NCBI GenBank assembly: GCA_964353115.1
Contig: CAYGUI010000001.1
Span: forward strand, 1-64,000
Length of the DNA: 64,000 nt
Reading direction: 5' to 3'
Source of the DNA: CAYGUI01 sp964353115
GTDB taxonomy: Bacteria; Pseudomonadota; Gammaproteobacteria; JAGOUU01
This document shows positions 55,210-64,000 of the stretch, in pieces; the first letter of the stretch is position 1, and every line of letters begins with the position of its first letter. A program made the position numbers and the translations under genes. The notes under the pieces are model-generated. The model saw nothing but the letters and a program-made list of their open reading frames with translations, was not told the origin of the DNA and searched no databases.

Positions 55210-56141
55210 TGAATAGGCCCTCAATGAAATTTTTTCGTAGTATTTTTTCAATTCAGAATGACCAGTCTCCCAAAATAGCTACCATTGGCAATTTCGATGG
55301 TGTGCATACTGGCCATAGATTATTATTAGATAAAACTACAGAAATTTCTAAAGAAAATAAGCTTAAATCTTTAATCATTACTTTTTATCCGCATACTAAA
55401 AATAAAGCTAATATTTTTGGTTTGCGAGAAAAATTGCAAAAATTATCAGAATTAGGTTTTGATTATTGCCTGGCGTTAAGATTTAGTAATAAATTTAAAA
55501 GTCTTAGTCCTGAAGATTTTATTAAAAATATTTTAATTAATAATAATATTAAAAAGTTGGTTATTGGCAGTGATTTTGTCTTTGGTAAAGACAAAAAAGG
55601 TGATGTTAAATTGCTACAAAAATTTGCTAAGACCCATGATTTCGAAGTGATTATTATTAATCGCAAGTGTAAATCTAGTAGCTCTTTAATAAAAAAATTA
55701 TTAGTTGAAAGTAATTTTGATAGTGCAAAAGAAGTTTTAGGGCACGATTTTTACCGAATGGGGCGGATTGTTGCGGGAGATAAGAATGGTCGCAAGCTTG
55801 GATTTCATACCGCCAACTTAAGGTTATTTGATATAAAGCCATTATTAAGTGGTGTTTTTGCTGTAAAAATTTTTATTGATGATAAGAGTTATTTTGGTGT
55901 TGCTAATTGGGGTATGCGCCCGACATTTAATGGCACGAAGCCAAAGCTTGAAGTTCATATATTTGATTTTAATGAAGATGTGTATGGTCACTTAATAAAA
56001 GTTGAATTTATTGCTAAAATACGCGATGAGATAAAATTTGATAGTTTAGAGCAATTAAAGCAGCAGATAAATTTAGATGTTGTTGCGGCTAAGAGTATTT
56101 TAGGACTGGATTCCCGCCTGCGCGGGAATGACGGTAATTAG
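55209..56141 (+). CDS. ribF: Riboflavin kinase / FAD synthetase with a repeat-derived tail
   Basis: RibF makes FMN and FAD. The 310-residue product has an N-terminal adenylyltransferase domain (TIGNFDGVHTGHR near residues 25-37) and a C-terminal kinase domain (GRIVAGDKNGRKLGFHTANLRL, where the usual GFPTAN reads GFHTAN, and NWGMRPTFNG). The last eleven residues, LDSRLRGNDGN, come from a palindromic element at 56106-56133 that replaces the original end. A second in-frame ATG at 55224 may be the true start. It overlaps murJ by one base. Confidence 0.94.
   Translation: MNRPSMKFFRSIFSIQNDQSPKIATIGNFDGVHTGHRLLLDKTTEISKENKLKSLIITFYPHTKNKANIFGLREKLQKLSELGFDYCLALRFSNKFKSLSPEDFIKNILINNNIKKLVIGSDFVFGKDKKGDVKLLQKFAKTHDFEVIIINRKCKSSSSLIKKLLVESNFDSAKEVLGHDFYRMGRIVAGDKNGRKLGFHTANLRLFDIKPLLSGVFAVKIFIDDKSYFGVANWGMRPTFNGTKPKLEVHIFDFNEDVYGHLIKVEFIAKIRDEIKFDSLEQLKQQINLDVVAAKSILGLDSRLRGNDGN
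56106..56133. repeat. Palindromic element forming the 3' end of ribF
   Basis: One complete 28-bp element lies in the ribF frame and is translated LDSRLRGND, the same frame and orientation as in hemH. The stop TAG lies 5 bp past it. Confidence 0.93.
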
Positions 56142-56170
56142 CGCGGACGTAACAAGAATTGGAGTGAATT

Positions 56171-58945
56171 ATGAGCGAAAATAATAAAAAAGATTATAAA
56201 AATACATTAAATTTGCCGCAGACAGATTTTCCTATGAAGGCCAATCTTGCGCAGCGCGAGCCTCAATTTTTAAAAAAATGGTCTGAGGACAAAACGTATT
56301 ACAAAATTCGTGAAAAAATGGCTGGTAAGCCAAAATTTTTGCTTTATGATGGCCCTCCATATGCCAATGGTGATATTCATCTTGGTCATGCCCTAAATCG
56401 TTCTTTAAAAGATTTTATTATTAAATCTAAAACTTTTAGTGGTTTTGATAGCCCACTTATTCCAGGTTGGGATTGTCATGGTTTGCCAATTGAGCGTGAA
56501 GTTGAAAAGAAAATTGGAAAGCCGGGTGTCAAAGTTGATTTGGCGACTTTTCGTAAAGAATGTCGTAAATTTGCTGAGAAGAACATTGATAAACAGCGTG
56601 AAGATTTCATGCGTTTGGGAGTTTTTGCGCAATGGGATAAGCCGTATTTGACGATGAATTTTGACTATGAAGCTAATATTATTCGTGCAATTGGCATAAT
56701 TTGTCAAAAAGGGTATTTGGAAAAAGGTTACAAGCCAGTTTATTGGTGTACTGAATGTAATTCTTCGTTAGCTGAGGCAGAAGTTGAATATCAAGATAAA
56801 GTTTCACCATCTATCTATGTAAAATTCACAGCAGTAGATTCTAGTTTTTTTGGTGTTGATTCTCCAGTTGATATCGTAATTTGGACTACTACTCCTTGGA
56901 CGCTTGATGCTAACGAAGCAGTTGCCGTAAATCGTGATTTTGAATATAGCTTAGTTCAAGCAGATAATAATTATTATTTATTAGCTTCTGATTTAGTTGA
57001 AAATTTAATGTCTGAATTTGAAGTTTCAAATTATAAAGTTATAAATAAATTTCTTGGCAAAGATTTAGAAAATATTAAATTAAAACACCCATTTTTAGAT
57101 AAAGAAGTTCCGCTTGTATTAGGTGATCATGTAACTGTTGATGGCGGAACAGGCTTGGTTCACACTGCTCCAGCGCATGGACCTGATGATTATATTTTAG
57201 GTAAAAAATATAATTTGCCGTGTGAGCATAATTTACTCGGTAATGGTTGTTTTAAAGAAGGTACGCCTTTTATTGAAAAGATGCATATTACCAAAGTTAA
57301 TCCCGTAATTATTGAGCTTTTGCATGAGAAATCTAGGCTTGTAAAAAATAGTGATATTAATCATAGCTATCCTCATTGTTGGCGTCATAAAACACCAGTT
57401 ATTTATCGGGCTACTCCGCAGTGGTTTATTTCAATGGATAAAAATGATTTACGTAAAAAAGCTTTAATTGCGATTAAGGATATTAAATTTCATCCATCTT
57501 GGGGTTATGAGCGAATGGAAATTATGCTTAAAAATCGTCCGGATTGGTGTATTTCACGGCAGCGTACTTGGTGTACTCCATTACCGTTATTTATTCATAA
57601 AGAAACAGGTGATCTGCATCCGAAAACTGAAGAATTTTTTGAATTAGTTGCTTCAAAAGTAGAAGAAAAAGGTATTGACGCTTGGTATGAAATTGATAAA
57701 AATGATTTATTAGGTGCTGAAGCTGATAGTTATGATAAATCAAATGATACATTAGATGTTTGGATTGATTCTGGTGTTAGCCACTTTTGTGTGGGGAGCC
57801 ATGATTCACAGCTAGGATATCCAGCAGATTTATATATAGAGGGAACTGATCAGTACCGCGGTTGGTTTGGATCATCGCTATTAACTGGTATGGCAATTAA
57901 TGATACTGCACCATATCGTGAGCTTATTACTCATGGTTTTACTGTTGATGCACAAGGTCGTAAATTTTCAAAATCTCTTGGTAACGGAATTTCACCAAAA
58001 GAAATTTGCGATAAATTAGGTGCTGATATTTTGCGTTTGTGGGTTTCAAGTACTGATTATAGTCATGAAGTTACAGTTACTGATGAAATTTTTAAACGCG
58101 TTTCTGATGTATATCGTCGTATTCGTAATACAGCACGATTTTTATTATCAAATCTTACTGGCTTTGATCCTGCTCATAATATGCTTGATGTTGATCAAAT
58201 GCTTGAGCTTGATAAATATATGATTTTAAAAACTCAAAAATTACAAAGCGAAATTACAGATGCATATCATAAATATCATTTTAATGTGGTATATCAAAAA
58301 TTACATAATTTTTGCTCTATTGATTTGGGAAGTTATTATTTAGATATTATTAAAGATCGCCAATATACTACTCAAGAAGATAGTATTGCACGGCGCTCAG
58401 CGCAAAGTGCGATGTATCATGTTATTGATGCTTTAGTTCGTTTAATGGCGCCAATTTTAAGCTTTACTGCAGAAGAAATTTGGCAGTATATGCCTGGAAA
58501 TAATTCAGAATCTTTATTTTTACAGCAATGGAAAAATGATTTCCCACAAATAGCTGAAAATAGCTTAAAAATTTCCAATACAGACTGGGAGTTAATTTTT
58601 TCTATTAAAGAAGATGTAAATAAAAATCTTGAAGAGCTGAGAAAAAATGGTGAAATAGGATCTGCTCTGCAGGCTGAAGTAGTTTTGCATGCTGATGCTA
58701 AGAGTTATGAAATATTATCTAAATTAGGTGATGAATTACGTTTTGTATTAATTACCGCAACAGCTGAGTTGAGAAAATCTGCTAATAACGATTTTAAAAT
58801 TGAAATTAAAAAATCAGAAAATAAAAAATGTGTGCGTTGCTGGCATTATCGTGCAGATGTTGGCCAAAATAAAGAGCATGAGGAACTATGCTCACGTTGT
58901 ATAGAAAATATTGAGGGAGCAGGTGAGAAAAGGGAATTTGCGTAG
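56171..58945 (+). CDS. ileS: Isoleucyl-tRNA synthetase
   Basis: Charges tRNA-Ile. The 924-residue class I enzyme has the HIGH-type signature HLGH ([15 protein letters not shown] near residue 64), an editing domain with [16 protein letters not shown], the KMSKS-type [10 protein letters not shown] (near residue 600), and a C-terminal zinc finger CVRCWHY with a second CSRC. GGAG precedes the ATG. The order ribF-ileS-lspA is standard. Confidence 0.98.
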   Translation: MSENNKKDYKNTLNLPQTDFPMKANLAQREPQFLKKWSEDKTYYKIREKMAGKPKFLLYDGPPYANGDIHLGHALNRSLKDFIIKSKTFSGFDSPLIPGWDCHGLPIEREVEKKIGKPGVKVDLATFRKECRKFAEKNIDKQREDFMRLGVFAQWDKPYLTMNFDYEANIIRAIGIICQKGYLEKGYKPVYWCTECNSSLAEAEVEYQDKVSPSIYVKFTAVDSSFFGVDSPVDIVIWTTTPWTLDANEAVAVNRDFEYSLVQADNNYYLLASDLVENLMSEFEVSNYKVINKFLGKDLENIKLKHPFLDKEVPLVLGDHVTVDGGTGLVHTAPAHGPDDYILGKKYNLPCEHNLLGNGCFKEGTPFIEKMHITKVNPVIIELLHEKSRLVKNSDINHSYPHCWRHKTPVIYRATPQWFISMDKNDLRKKALIAIKDIKFHPSWGYERMEIMLKNRPDWCISRQRTWCTPLPLFIHKETGDLHPKTEEFFELVASKVEEKGIDAWYEIDKNDLLGAEADSYDKSNDTLDVWIDSGVSHFCVGSHDSQLGYPADLYIEGTDQYRGWFGSSLLTGMAINDTAPYRELITHGFTVDAQGRKFSKSLGNGISPKEICDKLGADILRLWVSSTDYSHEVTVTDEIFKRVSDVYRRIRNTARFLLSNLTGFDPAHNMLDVDQMLELDKYMILKTQKLQSEITDAYHKYHFNVVYQKLHNFCSIDLGSYYLDIIKDRQYTTQEDSIARRSAQSAMYHVIDALVRLMAPILSFTAEEIWQYMPGNNSESLFLQQWKNDFPQIAENSLKISNTDWELIFSIKEDVNKNLEELRKNGEIGSALQAEVVLHADAKSYEILSKLGDELRFVLITATAELRKSANNDFKIEIKKSENKKCVRCWHYRADVGQNKEHEELCSRCIENIEGAGEKREFA

Positions 58946-59414
58946 TGACGTAATCATAAAATATTTTATTCTGTCATTCATATTAATTATTTTAGACAGA
59001 ATTACTAAAAACCTGGCACAAAATTATTTATCGTTGCGTGAAAATTTTGTGATTATCCCAGGTTTTTTTAGCCTAACATTAGCTTTTAATAAAGGCGCTG
59101 CTTTCAGTTTACTTAGTAAATTTTCTGGTTGGCAGCGCTGGTTTTTAAGTTTTATATCTTTTTCCGTATCAATATTTATCTCCATTTGGCTTTATTTATT
59201 GCCAAAAAATTATAAATTACGTGCAATAGCTTTAAGTTTTATTTTGGGTGGCGCGCTTGGTAATTTTTGGGATAGATTATTGTATGGTCAGGTAACAGAT
59301 TTCTTATTATTTTATATTAAAAATTATTACTGGCCAGCATTTAATATTGCTGATTCTTGTGTGTGTATTGGATCTGCTTTATTATTATTTGATTATATAA
59401 AACATGATGAGTAG
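58923..59414 (+). CDS. lspA: Lipoprotein signal peptidase
   Basis: LspA cleaves signal peptides from prolipoproteins such as LptE below. I place the start at the GTG at 58923 because GAGGGA lies 5 bases upstream; an in-frame TTG at 58911 overlaps that site, and a TTG at 58938 is also possible. The roughly 163-residue product has four membrane helices and the aspartic protease motifs [17 protein letters not shown] and FNIADS. It overlaps the ileS end. Confidence 0.94.
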   Translation: MRKGNLRSDVIIKYFILSFILIILDRITKNLAQNYLSLRENFVIIPGFFSLTLAFNKGAAFSLLSKFSGWQRWFLSFISFSVSIFISIWLYLLPKNYKLRAIALSFILGGALGNFWDRLLYGQVTDFLLFYIKNYYWPAFNIADSCVCIGSALLLFDYIKHDE

Positions 59415-59465
59415 AAGTAAAAATTTATAAATTTCGTGATGTTGTGAATAAATAAGGAGGTAAAA

Positions 59466-60137
59466 ATGCCAAAAGGAATTGCTAAAATTATCAATGATAA
59501 TCAATTTATTTTTTCTTTGTTATTTTATAGTTTAAGTGCCGGAACTATATTATTTATTAATAGGTTGTTAGGGCTTTCTTCTGAAACTAATATCGGTGTA
59601 ACAACTTTTATAGTTGCTCTTTGTACCGGGATTATTGCAGTTTCAGCTAGGGTTGAAACTCAAGGTAGTAATGTTGCTGAATTGGATAAAAAATTCAAAA
59701 AAAGATTAAATCCTAAAAATTCGGCTTTAACAACATGCGGTAATCCTACTGAACAATATAAGGTTCCTTTATTAGAGCAAGTTGTAATTACTAAATCTCT
59801 TCGTCTAGATCAAATAGTATTTTTTGATGCAATAACAAAGGGTAATGGTCTAGCAGGTATTAACTATTTTCTTTCAACGCCAGGAGTTCCTGCCGATGAA
59901 ATAATAGATTTCTTGATTCATATAACCAATTATTGTTGTCGAGAATCTCAAAAAATAGAAGGAATAGAGCACCTCACTCCGCCGCTACAAATACAAGATG
60001 GTGAGACATCTGATAGTGATTCATCAACTTCTTCAATTCCTTCAGTTGTAAGAAGTTGTATTGAAGATGTAATTTCTTTGTCTTCTTCTGATGAAGACAA
60101 TTTTAGAGTAGTAAGCGAAGGTCCAGATCATCCATAA
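59466..60137 (+). CDS. Two-helix hairpin orphan protein with SUMO-interaction-like tail
   Basis: No family is recognised. The 223-residue product has two hydrophobic helices (about 14-33 and 43-62) separated by a short turn, with no signal peptide; this bilobed layout recalls chlamydial inclusion-membrane proteins. After a 110-residue soluble part the tail is Ser/Asp-rich, and residues 202-211 read VISLSSSDED: a hydrophobic VIxL core followed by serines and acids, the form of a phosphorylation-dependent SUMO-interaction motif. AAGGAGG gives an almost perfect ribosome binding site. It lies after lspA. Host targeting is inference. Confidence 0.7.
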   Translation: MPKGIAKIINDNQFIFSLLFYSLSAGTILFINRLLGLSSETNIGVTTFIVALCTGIIAVSARVETQGSNVAELDKKFKKRLNPKNSALTTCGNPTEQYKVPLLEQVVITKSLRLDQIVFFDAITKGNGLAGINYFLSTPGVPADEIIDFLIHITNYCCRESQKIEGIEHLTPPLQIQDGETSDSDSSTSSIPSVVRSCIEDVISLSSSDEDNFRVVSEGPDHP

Positions 60138-60162
60138 AAATAAGCCCAATTTTAAAACTTAG

Positions 60163-60191
60163 TTGACTAGCGAGATATTGGTTGTTATTAT
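60163..60191 (+). promoter_or_regulatory. Sigma-70 promoter for the 60222 orphan gene
   Basis: TTGACT (60163-60168) and TATTAT (60186-60191) are 17 bp apart. The ATG at 60222 is preceded by GAAGG at 60210-60214. Confidence 0.7.
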
Positions 60192-60221
60192 TAACCCTTT
60201 ATTTAAATAGAAGGTATTCTT

Positions 60222-60662
60222 ATGCAATCAGTAAACATAGAAGAAAAATCAGTAAACATAGATGAAGCTGTTAGTGTTATGGGAATCATGATGTGTAGGC
60301 ATGAACTGAGAATTATTGAGCTAGAAAAATCAAATGCTTTAAAAGATCAACAAATATTAGGCTTAGAAGAGCGCGTCAAAATGTACTCATTGATTTTATC
60401 TTTAGTTACTAAAGAAATTGAGAGTATAAAAGAGCAAGATAAATCTATGAGAAGAAGTTTTGTATCATTACTTTCACGGGTCGATGGTGTTATAGCGCGT
60501 TTAGATCAACAAAGTGCGCAACAAGATAGTCCATCAGCAGCGGCTTTTGTACCGGCTTCTTTACATAGCCAAGCTCCAGATCTAAGCAGTTTAGACAATT
60601 TAGGTGATTTATTTGTAACTAGTGTAACTAGTGTAACTAGACCTAATACACCGACTGCATAA
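60222..60662 (+). CDS. Coiled-coil orphan protein
   Basis: No family is recognised. The 146-residue product has a short repeated start (SVNIEEK then SVNIDE, a 21-bp duplication from 60228), a helical region likely to form a coiled coil at about residues 27-97 (ELEKSNALKDQQILGLEERV), and a disordered Ser/Ala/Pro/Thr tail. The codons for VTSVTSVTR are three 9-bp GTAACTAG-type repeats (60615-60641). It has its own promoter and stops 1 bp before the convergent rlmH. Its style matches the other orphan proteins here. Confidence 0.65.
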   Translation: MQSVNIEEKSVNIDEAVSVMGIMMCRHELRIIELEKSNALKDQQILGLEERVKMYSLILSLVTKEIESIKEQDKSMRRSFVSLLSRVDGVIARLDQQSAQQDSPSAAAFVPASLHSQAPDLSSLDNLGDLFVTSVTSVTRPNTPTA

Positions 60663-60663
60663 T

Positions 60664-61134
60664 TTACTTATGATAAGGATGCCTAGTTAGTACCGACCAT
60701 GCCCTATATAATTGCTCAGTTACAACAACTCGTGCGAGCATATGGGGCAAAGTTAGGCGTGAAAGGCTCCAAGCGAAGTGGCTTTGGGAAATAAACTTTC
60801 GACTTAGTCCATCAGGACCACCGATTAAAAAACAAATATGCTTGTTATAATTGCCCCACAGCTTAATTTTAGTAGAAAGCTCTTCAGTACTTAAATTAGT
60901 CCCATCTATTGCCAAAGATACAATAAGCTTATCAGGCCCTAATTTTTCCAAATACTTAGAAATAGCATGCTCTTCTTGCTTGATGGCATCGAGGGGAGAG
61001 TAGTTTTGCGGACGTTTTCCAGGGTTAATCTCAACTAAATTAATATCCCATGGAGTACGTTTTAAATATGTGTTAACACCAGAATTAATCCAATCCGGCA
61101 TTTTATTGCCAACTGAAATCAGGTGAATTTTCAT
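60664..61134 (-). CDS. rlmH: 23S rRNA pseudouridine1915 N3-methyltransferase
   Basis: RlmH methylates pseudouridine 1915 in helix 69. The 156-residue SPOUT enzyme has FLIGGPDGLSRKF near residue 103 and LSRLTLPHMLARVVVTEQLYRAWSVLTRHPYHK at the end, which is diagnostic. It follows rsfS by 12 bp on the minus strand. Confidence 0.97.
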   Translation of the reverse strand: MKIHLISVGNKMPDWINSGVNTYLKRTPWDINLVEINPGKRPQNYSPLDAIKQEEHAISKYLEKLGPDKLIVSLAIDGTNLSTEELSTKIKLWGNYNKHICFLIGGPDGLSRKFISQSHFAWSLSRLTLPHMLARVVVTEQLYRAWSVLTRHPYHK

Positions 61135-61146
61135 ATTAATTTTAAA

Positions 61147-61497
61147 TTATTGAACTGCAGCTGCACCAACTATTTCTTGCGGAGCGCTATGCCACAATTT
61201 TTCTAGCTGATAATAATCTCGAGTTTCTGGCTTCATGATATGAATAATGGCATCGCCAGCATCGATTAGAACCCATTCGCCTTCTGATAATCCTTCATAA
61301 GCATTAACGTCAAAACCTTTTTGCTTAAGATCGGAAATTAGCGATTTAGCTATAGCTATCACATGTCGATCAGACGTGCCGGAGCATACTATCATGCAGT
61401 CTGTTAACGTGCTGATTTCATTGATATTTATAACAGTTATATTTTGAGCTTTAATATCTTCGAGTGAAGAGATAATGTTATTATTTAAATTATTCAT
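61147..61497 (-). CDS. rsfS: Ribosomal silencing factor RsfS
   Basis: RsfS binds L14 and blocks subunit joining under starvation. The 116-residue product has ITVININEISTLTDCMIVCSGTSDRHVIAIA and EGLSEGEWVLIDAGDAIIHIM, both split family signatures. It lies between nadD and rlmH as usual. Confidence 0.96.
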   Translation of the reverse strand: MNNLNNNIISSLEDIKAQNITVININEISTLTDCMIVCSGTSDRHVIAIAKSLISDLKQKGFDVNAYEGLSEGEWVLIDAGDAIIHIMKPETRDYYQLEKLWHSAPQEIVGAAAVQ

Positions 61498-61500
61498 CTA

Positions 61501-62145
61501 TTAAGAGTATAACCTATTTTTTAGAATATAGTCAAAGATTAGATCCGGAATTAAAAACTGCGCTGACTTTCCTTGGCAGAATAATTCGCGAATTTGTGTT
61601 GCCGAAACTTCCAGTTTTTGTGCATTTTTTAAAATATAAATAGAGCCAGCAGGACTGCTTTTTAGATCCAAAATATTATCAGTTTTATGTAAATTGTATA
61701 AGTCATTAATGTCCTTATTATCAATTTCAAATGAAAAATTAGGACGTGGTGCAATGATTATATGGCACAATTTTATAATCTCTTGCCACTTATGCCATTT
61801 GTTAAATTGCAAAAAAGAATCCATTCCAATAACGATCGCGATAGGCTGCTCATTTCCAAGCTCTTCACGCATTTGTTTTAGAGTATCGATGGTATATGAT
61901 GGCCCCTCGCGTTTAAGTTCGCGCAGATCAATCTTAAGTTTTGGACATATTTTTGTTGCAATCTCAAGCATTTCTATACGTTTTTCAATGCTTGTATCAG
62001 GAGCTGGGCGATGAGGAGGAACTTTGGCTGGCATTAAAAATATTTCATCAAGCTCAAGCTCATCAGTGACACTTAGGCTTAAACGTAAGTGGCCGTTGTG
62101 AATTGGATCAAATGTTCCGCCAAAAATTGTTAATAAATTCATCAT
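61501..62145 (-). CDS. nadD: Nicotinate-nucleotide adenylyltransferase
   Basis: NadD makes deamido-NAD from nicotinate mononucleotide. The product (214 residues from the ATG at 62145) begins MMNLLTIFGGTFDPIHNGHLRL with the nucleotidyltransferase HxGH motif and ends with VSATQIRELF. Two ATGs at 62145 and 62142 overlap the holA stop (ATGATGA), so translation is coupled; an upstream in-frame start would lie inside holA. Confidence 0.95.
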   Translation of the reverse strand: MMNLLTIFGGTFDPIHNGHLRLSLSVTDELELDEIFLMPAKVPPHRPAPDTSIEKRIEMLEIATKICPKLKIDLRELKREGPSYTIDTLKQMREELGNEQPIAIVIGMDSFLQFNKWHKWQEIIKLCHIIIAPRPNFSFEIDNKDINDLYNLHKTDNILDLKSSPAGSIYILKNAQKLEVSATQIRELFCQGKSAQFLIPDLIFDYILKNRLYS

Positions 62146-63104
62146 TTTAATGTAATGTTTGAGATGACCCAACGTTCAAATTCAACAAAGGCAGAATCGG
62201 AAAGATCATAATTCTTTATTATTTTTTCTAAATTATACCTATCTCTTAGCATAGCAAATAGAGATTTTAGCTGCCATTTATTGACAGCGGCGGAATAATT
62301 TTTTGTTTTATAGGCAGGTATTTTAAGGGTTTTAAAAATATCTACAAGCTTTTTATTTTGCTCTAACAAGTTTTTTATTTTAGCTAAGGCGCGAATATCT
62401 TCAGTAATAGCCCAAAGTGGGAGGTTTACAGCAATATTAGATTTTTTAAGATTATTTAATATTTGAGCAGTGGCCTTAATATTTTTATTTACAAAGTTAT
62501 CAGATAAATCAAAAATATTATAATTAGCATTATCAGATAATATATTTTTTAATAAAGATATATTAATTTTAGTATTACTATCATAAATAAAACTTAATTT
62601 TTTTAATTCTTGATCAGTATTTAATAAATTACCCTGATTTTTGTTAACAAATAATTCAAAAGCATCTTGCTCAAAATTCAATCCATATTGGCTAATTCTT
62701 TTTTTAAGCCAAGGCAAATATTGGTAAGATCTTATTTCATATACGGGAATATTTTTTATACAAGAATTATTTAAAATAGCCTTGTTTTTAATTAATTCGT
62801 TATAAGAAAAAATTATAAAAACATCAGGATTATTTTGTGCGGCATTTATTATTTCGAGTAATTTAGTAACAAAGTTAGCATCTATTTTTTGTAAAATTAA
62901 GCAATCGATAATTTTTTTATCGCTAAAAATAGATTGGCTTAATAATTCTTGCTCAAAATAACCAAAATCAAAATCTTTATCGATAAATAATAAATTGTAT
63001 TCACTGAAGCCTTGCTTTTTAGCATTGTTTTTTAGTTCAGTACGAAGATCAGATCTTAATAAGCTTTCAGAGCCGTGTATAAAAAAAATATTATTGCTGC
63101 TCAT
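62142..63104 (-). CDS. holA: DNA polymerase III delta subunit
   Basis: HolA opens the sliding clamp within the clamp loader. The 320-residue product has the N-terminal FFIHGSESLLRSDLR region, the family pattern around YLPWLKKRISQYG, and a C-terminal collar domain. Sequence is AT-driven and divergent, but the position between lptE and nadD and the length support the call. It overlaps lptE by 14 bp. Confidence 0.92.
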   Translation of the reverse strand: MSSNNIFFIHGSESLLRSDLRTELKNNAKKQGFSEYNLLFIDKDFDFGYFEQELLSQSIFSDKKIIDCLILQKIDANFVTKLLEIINAAQNNPDVFIIFSYNELIKNKAILNNSCIKNIPVYEIRSYQYLPWLKKRISQYGLNFEQDAFELFVNKNQGNLLNTDQELKKLSFIYDSNTKINISLLKNILSDNANYNIFDLSDNFVNKNIKATAQILNNLKKSNIAVNLPLWAITEDIRALAKIKNLLEQNKKLVDIFKTLKIPAYKTKNYSAAVNKWQLKSLFAMLRDRYNLEKIIKNYDLSDSAFVEFERWVISNITLK

Positions 63105-63612
63105 TGTATACAGTAATCTTTGTGATTCGGCTTATTTTTTTAAGTATTTCTCTAATAGCTTGCTGTTGCATTTCTTCTTTTAAAACACGCTCTTCGTTGT
63201 CATTGTCTAATATTGTATTAGGATCGGATGCAAAAGTGCGGGTAATAGTAATAACTTGCGAATGGTTTAAAACTTCATCTTTTGGATTTAATAATTCAAA
63301 TTTTATTGAATAAGTAAGTTTATACTGATTTATAACGCTTGAACTATTGGTCGTGAAAGTTTCTTTATTGAATTTTTCGTCAGTTATTTTTAAGGTATAT
63401 AATTTATCGTTTTTGTTATTAATGTAAACATTTATTTTATATTCTGAAAATTTATCCTTAAGTTTTGTTGTAAAAATACTATTTTCTAAGTTTTCAGAGG
63501 TTTCTAGATTTAAATTATATAACTCCTGTGGAATATAAATTTTGCCACGCAAATGAAATCCGCAGGAGGATAAAAGCATCATTAAAATTATTGTGATATT
63601 AAATTTAATCAT
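63091..63612 (-). CDS. lptE: LPS-assembly lipoprotein LptE
   Basis: LptE plugs the LptD barrel that inserts LPS in the outer membrane. The 173-residue precursor has a lipoprotein signal with lipobox LSSC (Cys17) followed by GFHLRG, the usual LptE start. It overlaps leuS by 4 bp at its start and holA by 14 bp at its end. Confidence 0.93.
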   Translation of the reverse strand: MIKFNITIILMMLLSSCGFHLRGKIYIPQELYNLNLETSENLENSIFTTKLKDKFSEYKINVYINNKNDKLYTLKITDEKFNKETFTTNSSSVINQYKLTYSIKFELLNPKDEVLNHSQVITITRTFASDPNTILDNDNEERVLKEEMQQQAIREILKKISRITKITVYNEQQ

Positions 63613-64000
63613 ATTGCTACAATGTTAACTAATTTATTAGGTACAACAATAATTTTTTTAATACTCTTATTATCTATAAATTTTTGTATATTATCGTCAG
63701 CCAAAGCTATTTTTTCGATAGATGCATTATCTAAGTTATTATCAACAGAAATTTTAGCGCGCACTTTGCCATTTACTTGCACAACTATTTCAACACTACT
63801 TTGCACCAAAGCTTTTTCATCGATGATTGGCCATGGAGTATCAACAATAATTTTATCTTTTCCTAAAATTTGCCACATATAATGACAAATATGCGGAGTT
63901 ATCGGCGATAAAATTAGTATTATTATCTCAAGAGCCTCGCGTATAACAGCTAAATCTTGTTGATTATTATCATCAATATTAAATTTGCTTATATTATTTA
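63609..64000 (-). CDS. leuS: Leucyl-tRNA synthetase, C-terminal part
   Basis: The frame stays open to the window edge and encodes the last 130 residues of Leu[21 protein letters not shown] matches the anticodon-binding domain, and [14 protein letters not shown] near the end with [14 protein letters not shown] is the C-terminal domain. An internal ATG at 63878 is not the start. It heads leuS-lptE-holA-nadD-rsfS-rlmH. Confidence 0.97.
   Translation of the reverse strand, partial: NNISKFNIDDNNQQDLAVIREALEIIILILSPITPHICHYMWQILGKDKIIVDTPWPIIDEKALVQSSVEIVVQVNGKVRAKISVDNNLDNASIEKIALADDNIQKFIDNKSIKKIIVVPNKLVNIVAI

Noticed and set aside
63609..63878. Separate 89-residue gene at the right edge
   Set aside because: The same frame is open to the window end and encodes conserved LeuRS sequence upstream of the internal ATG.

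Overview
The window is a dense, AT-rich bacterial chromosome segment with no gene-free stretch longer than about 150 bp. Gene order points to a gammaproteobacterium: rpmJ follows secY with no adk inserted, sdhCDAB and sucABCD lie near each other, and leuS-lptE-holA-nadD-rsfS-rlmH run in the gammaproteobacterial order. Strong AT bias, many orphan proteins with host-like short motifs, and a palindromic repeat family that enters reading frames suggest a host-associated, probably intracellular lineage, perhaps near Legionellales. That placement is inference; no 16S gene is present.

Layout. 1-13824: end of tuf and the complete S10, spc and alpha ribosomal protein clusters with secY and rpoA, closed by a clear terminator. 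13841-19909: queE, then an accessory block with a signal-peptide protein, a class 3 lipase, a membrane protein and a large orphan protein. 19949-25748 (minus strand): aguA and aguB (agmatine to putrescine) followed by the aa3 cytochrome oxidase genes coxB-coxA-cox11-coxC. 25788-33215: adk, an orphan protein ending in a CaaX box, hemH, an XRE regulator, emrB/emrA efflux genes and alanine dehydrogenase. 33282-46996: citrate synthase, succinate dehydrogenase, 2-oxoglutarate dehydrogenase E1/E2 and succinyl-CoA synthetase, interrupted by two orphan genes, a transaldolase-family gene and a fatty acid desaturase. 47044-49773: peptide deformylase, a lone pilin, folK and a 3'-truncated pcnB. 49889-51800: rpsP-rimM-trmD-rplS. 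51945-59414: xerD, a dsbC-like gene, murJ, ribF, ileS, lspA. 59466-60662: two orphan genes. 60664-64000: rlmH, rsfS, nadD, holA, lptE and the 3' end of leuS.

Together the metabolic genes describe an aerobic cell with much of an oxidative TCA cycle, a haem-copper oxidase, the last step of haem synthesis and putrescine production. Against this ordinary core, single orphan genes, several with their own good promoters, sit at the ends of housekeeping operons. Three carry motifs that mimic eukaryotic signals: a C-terminal CSIM prenylation box (26422-27774), a SILR plus KSVTF pair resembling protein phosphatase 1 docking (38520-39107), and a two-helix hairpin protein with a SUMO-interaction-like tail (59466-60137). 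They are the best candidates for an undescribed set of secreted host-directed proteins, though no secretion system is visible here.

A second theme is a 28-bp palindromic element (arms near CGTCATTCCCGC / GCGGGAATCTAG). It is inserted in frame in hemH, forms the end of ribF, and lies between other genes. At three loci half of it has been amplified in tandem with unit sizes of 18, 20 and 21 bp. A nonsense codon in pcnB that removes a recognisable conserved tail and probably uncouples folK is the clearest sign of gene decay.
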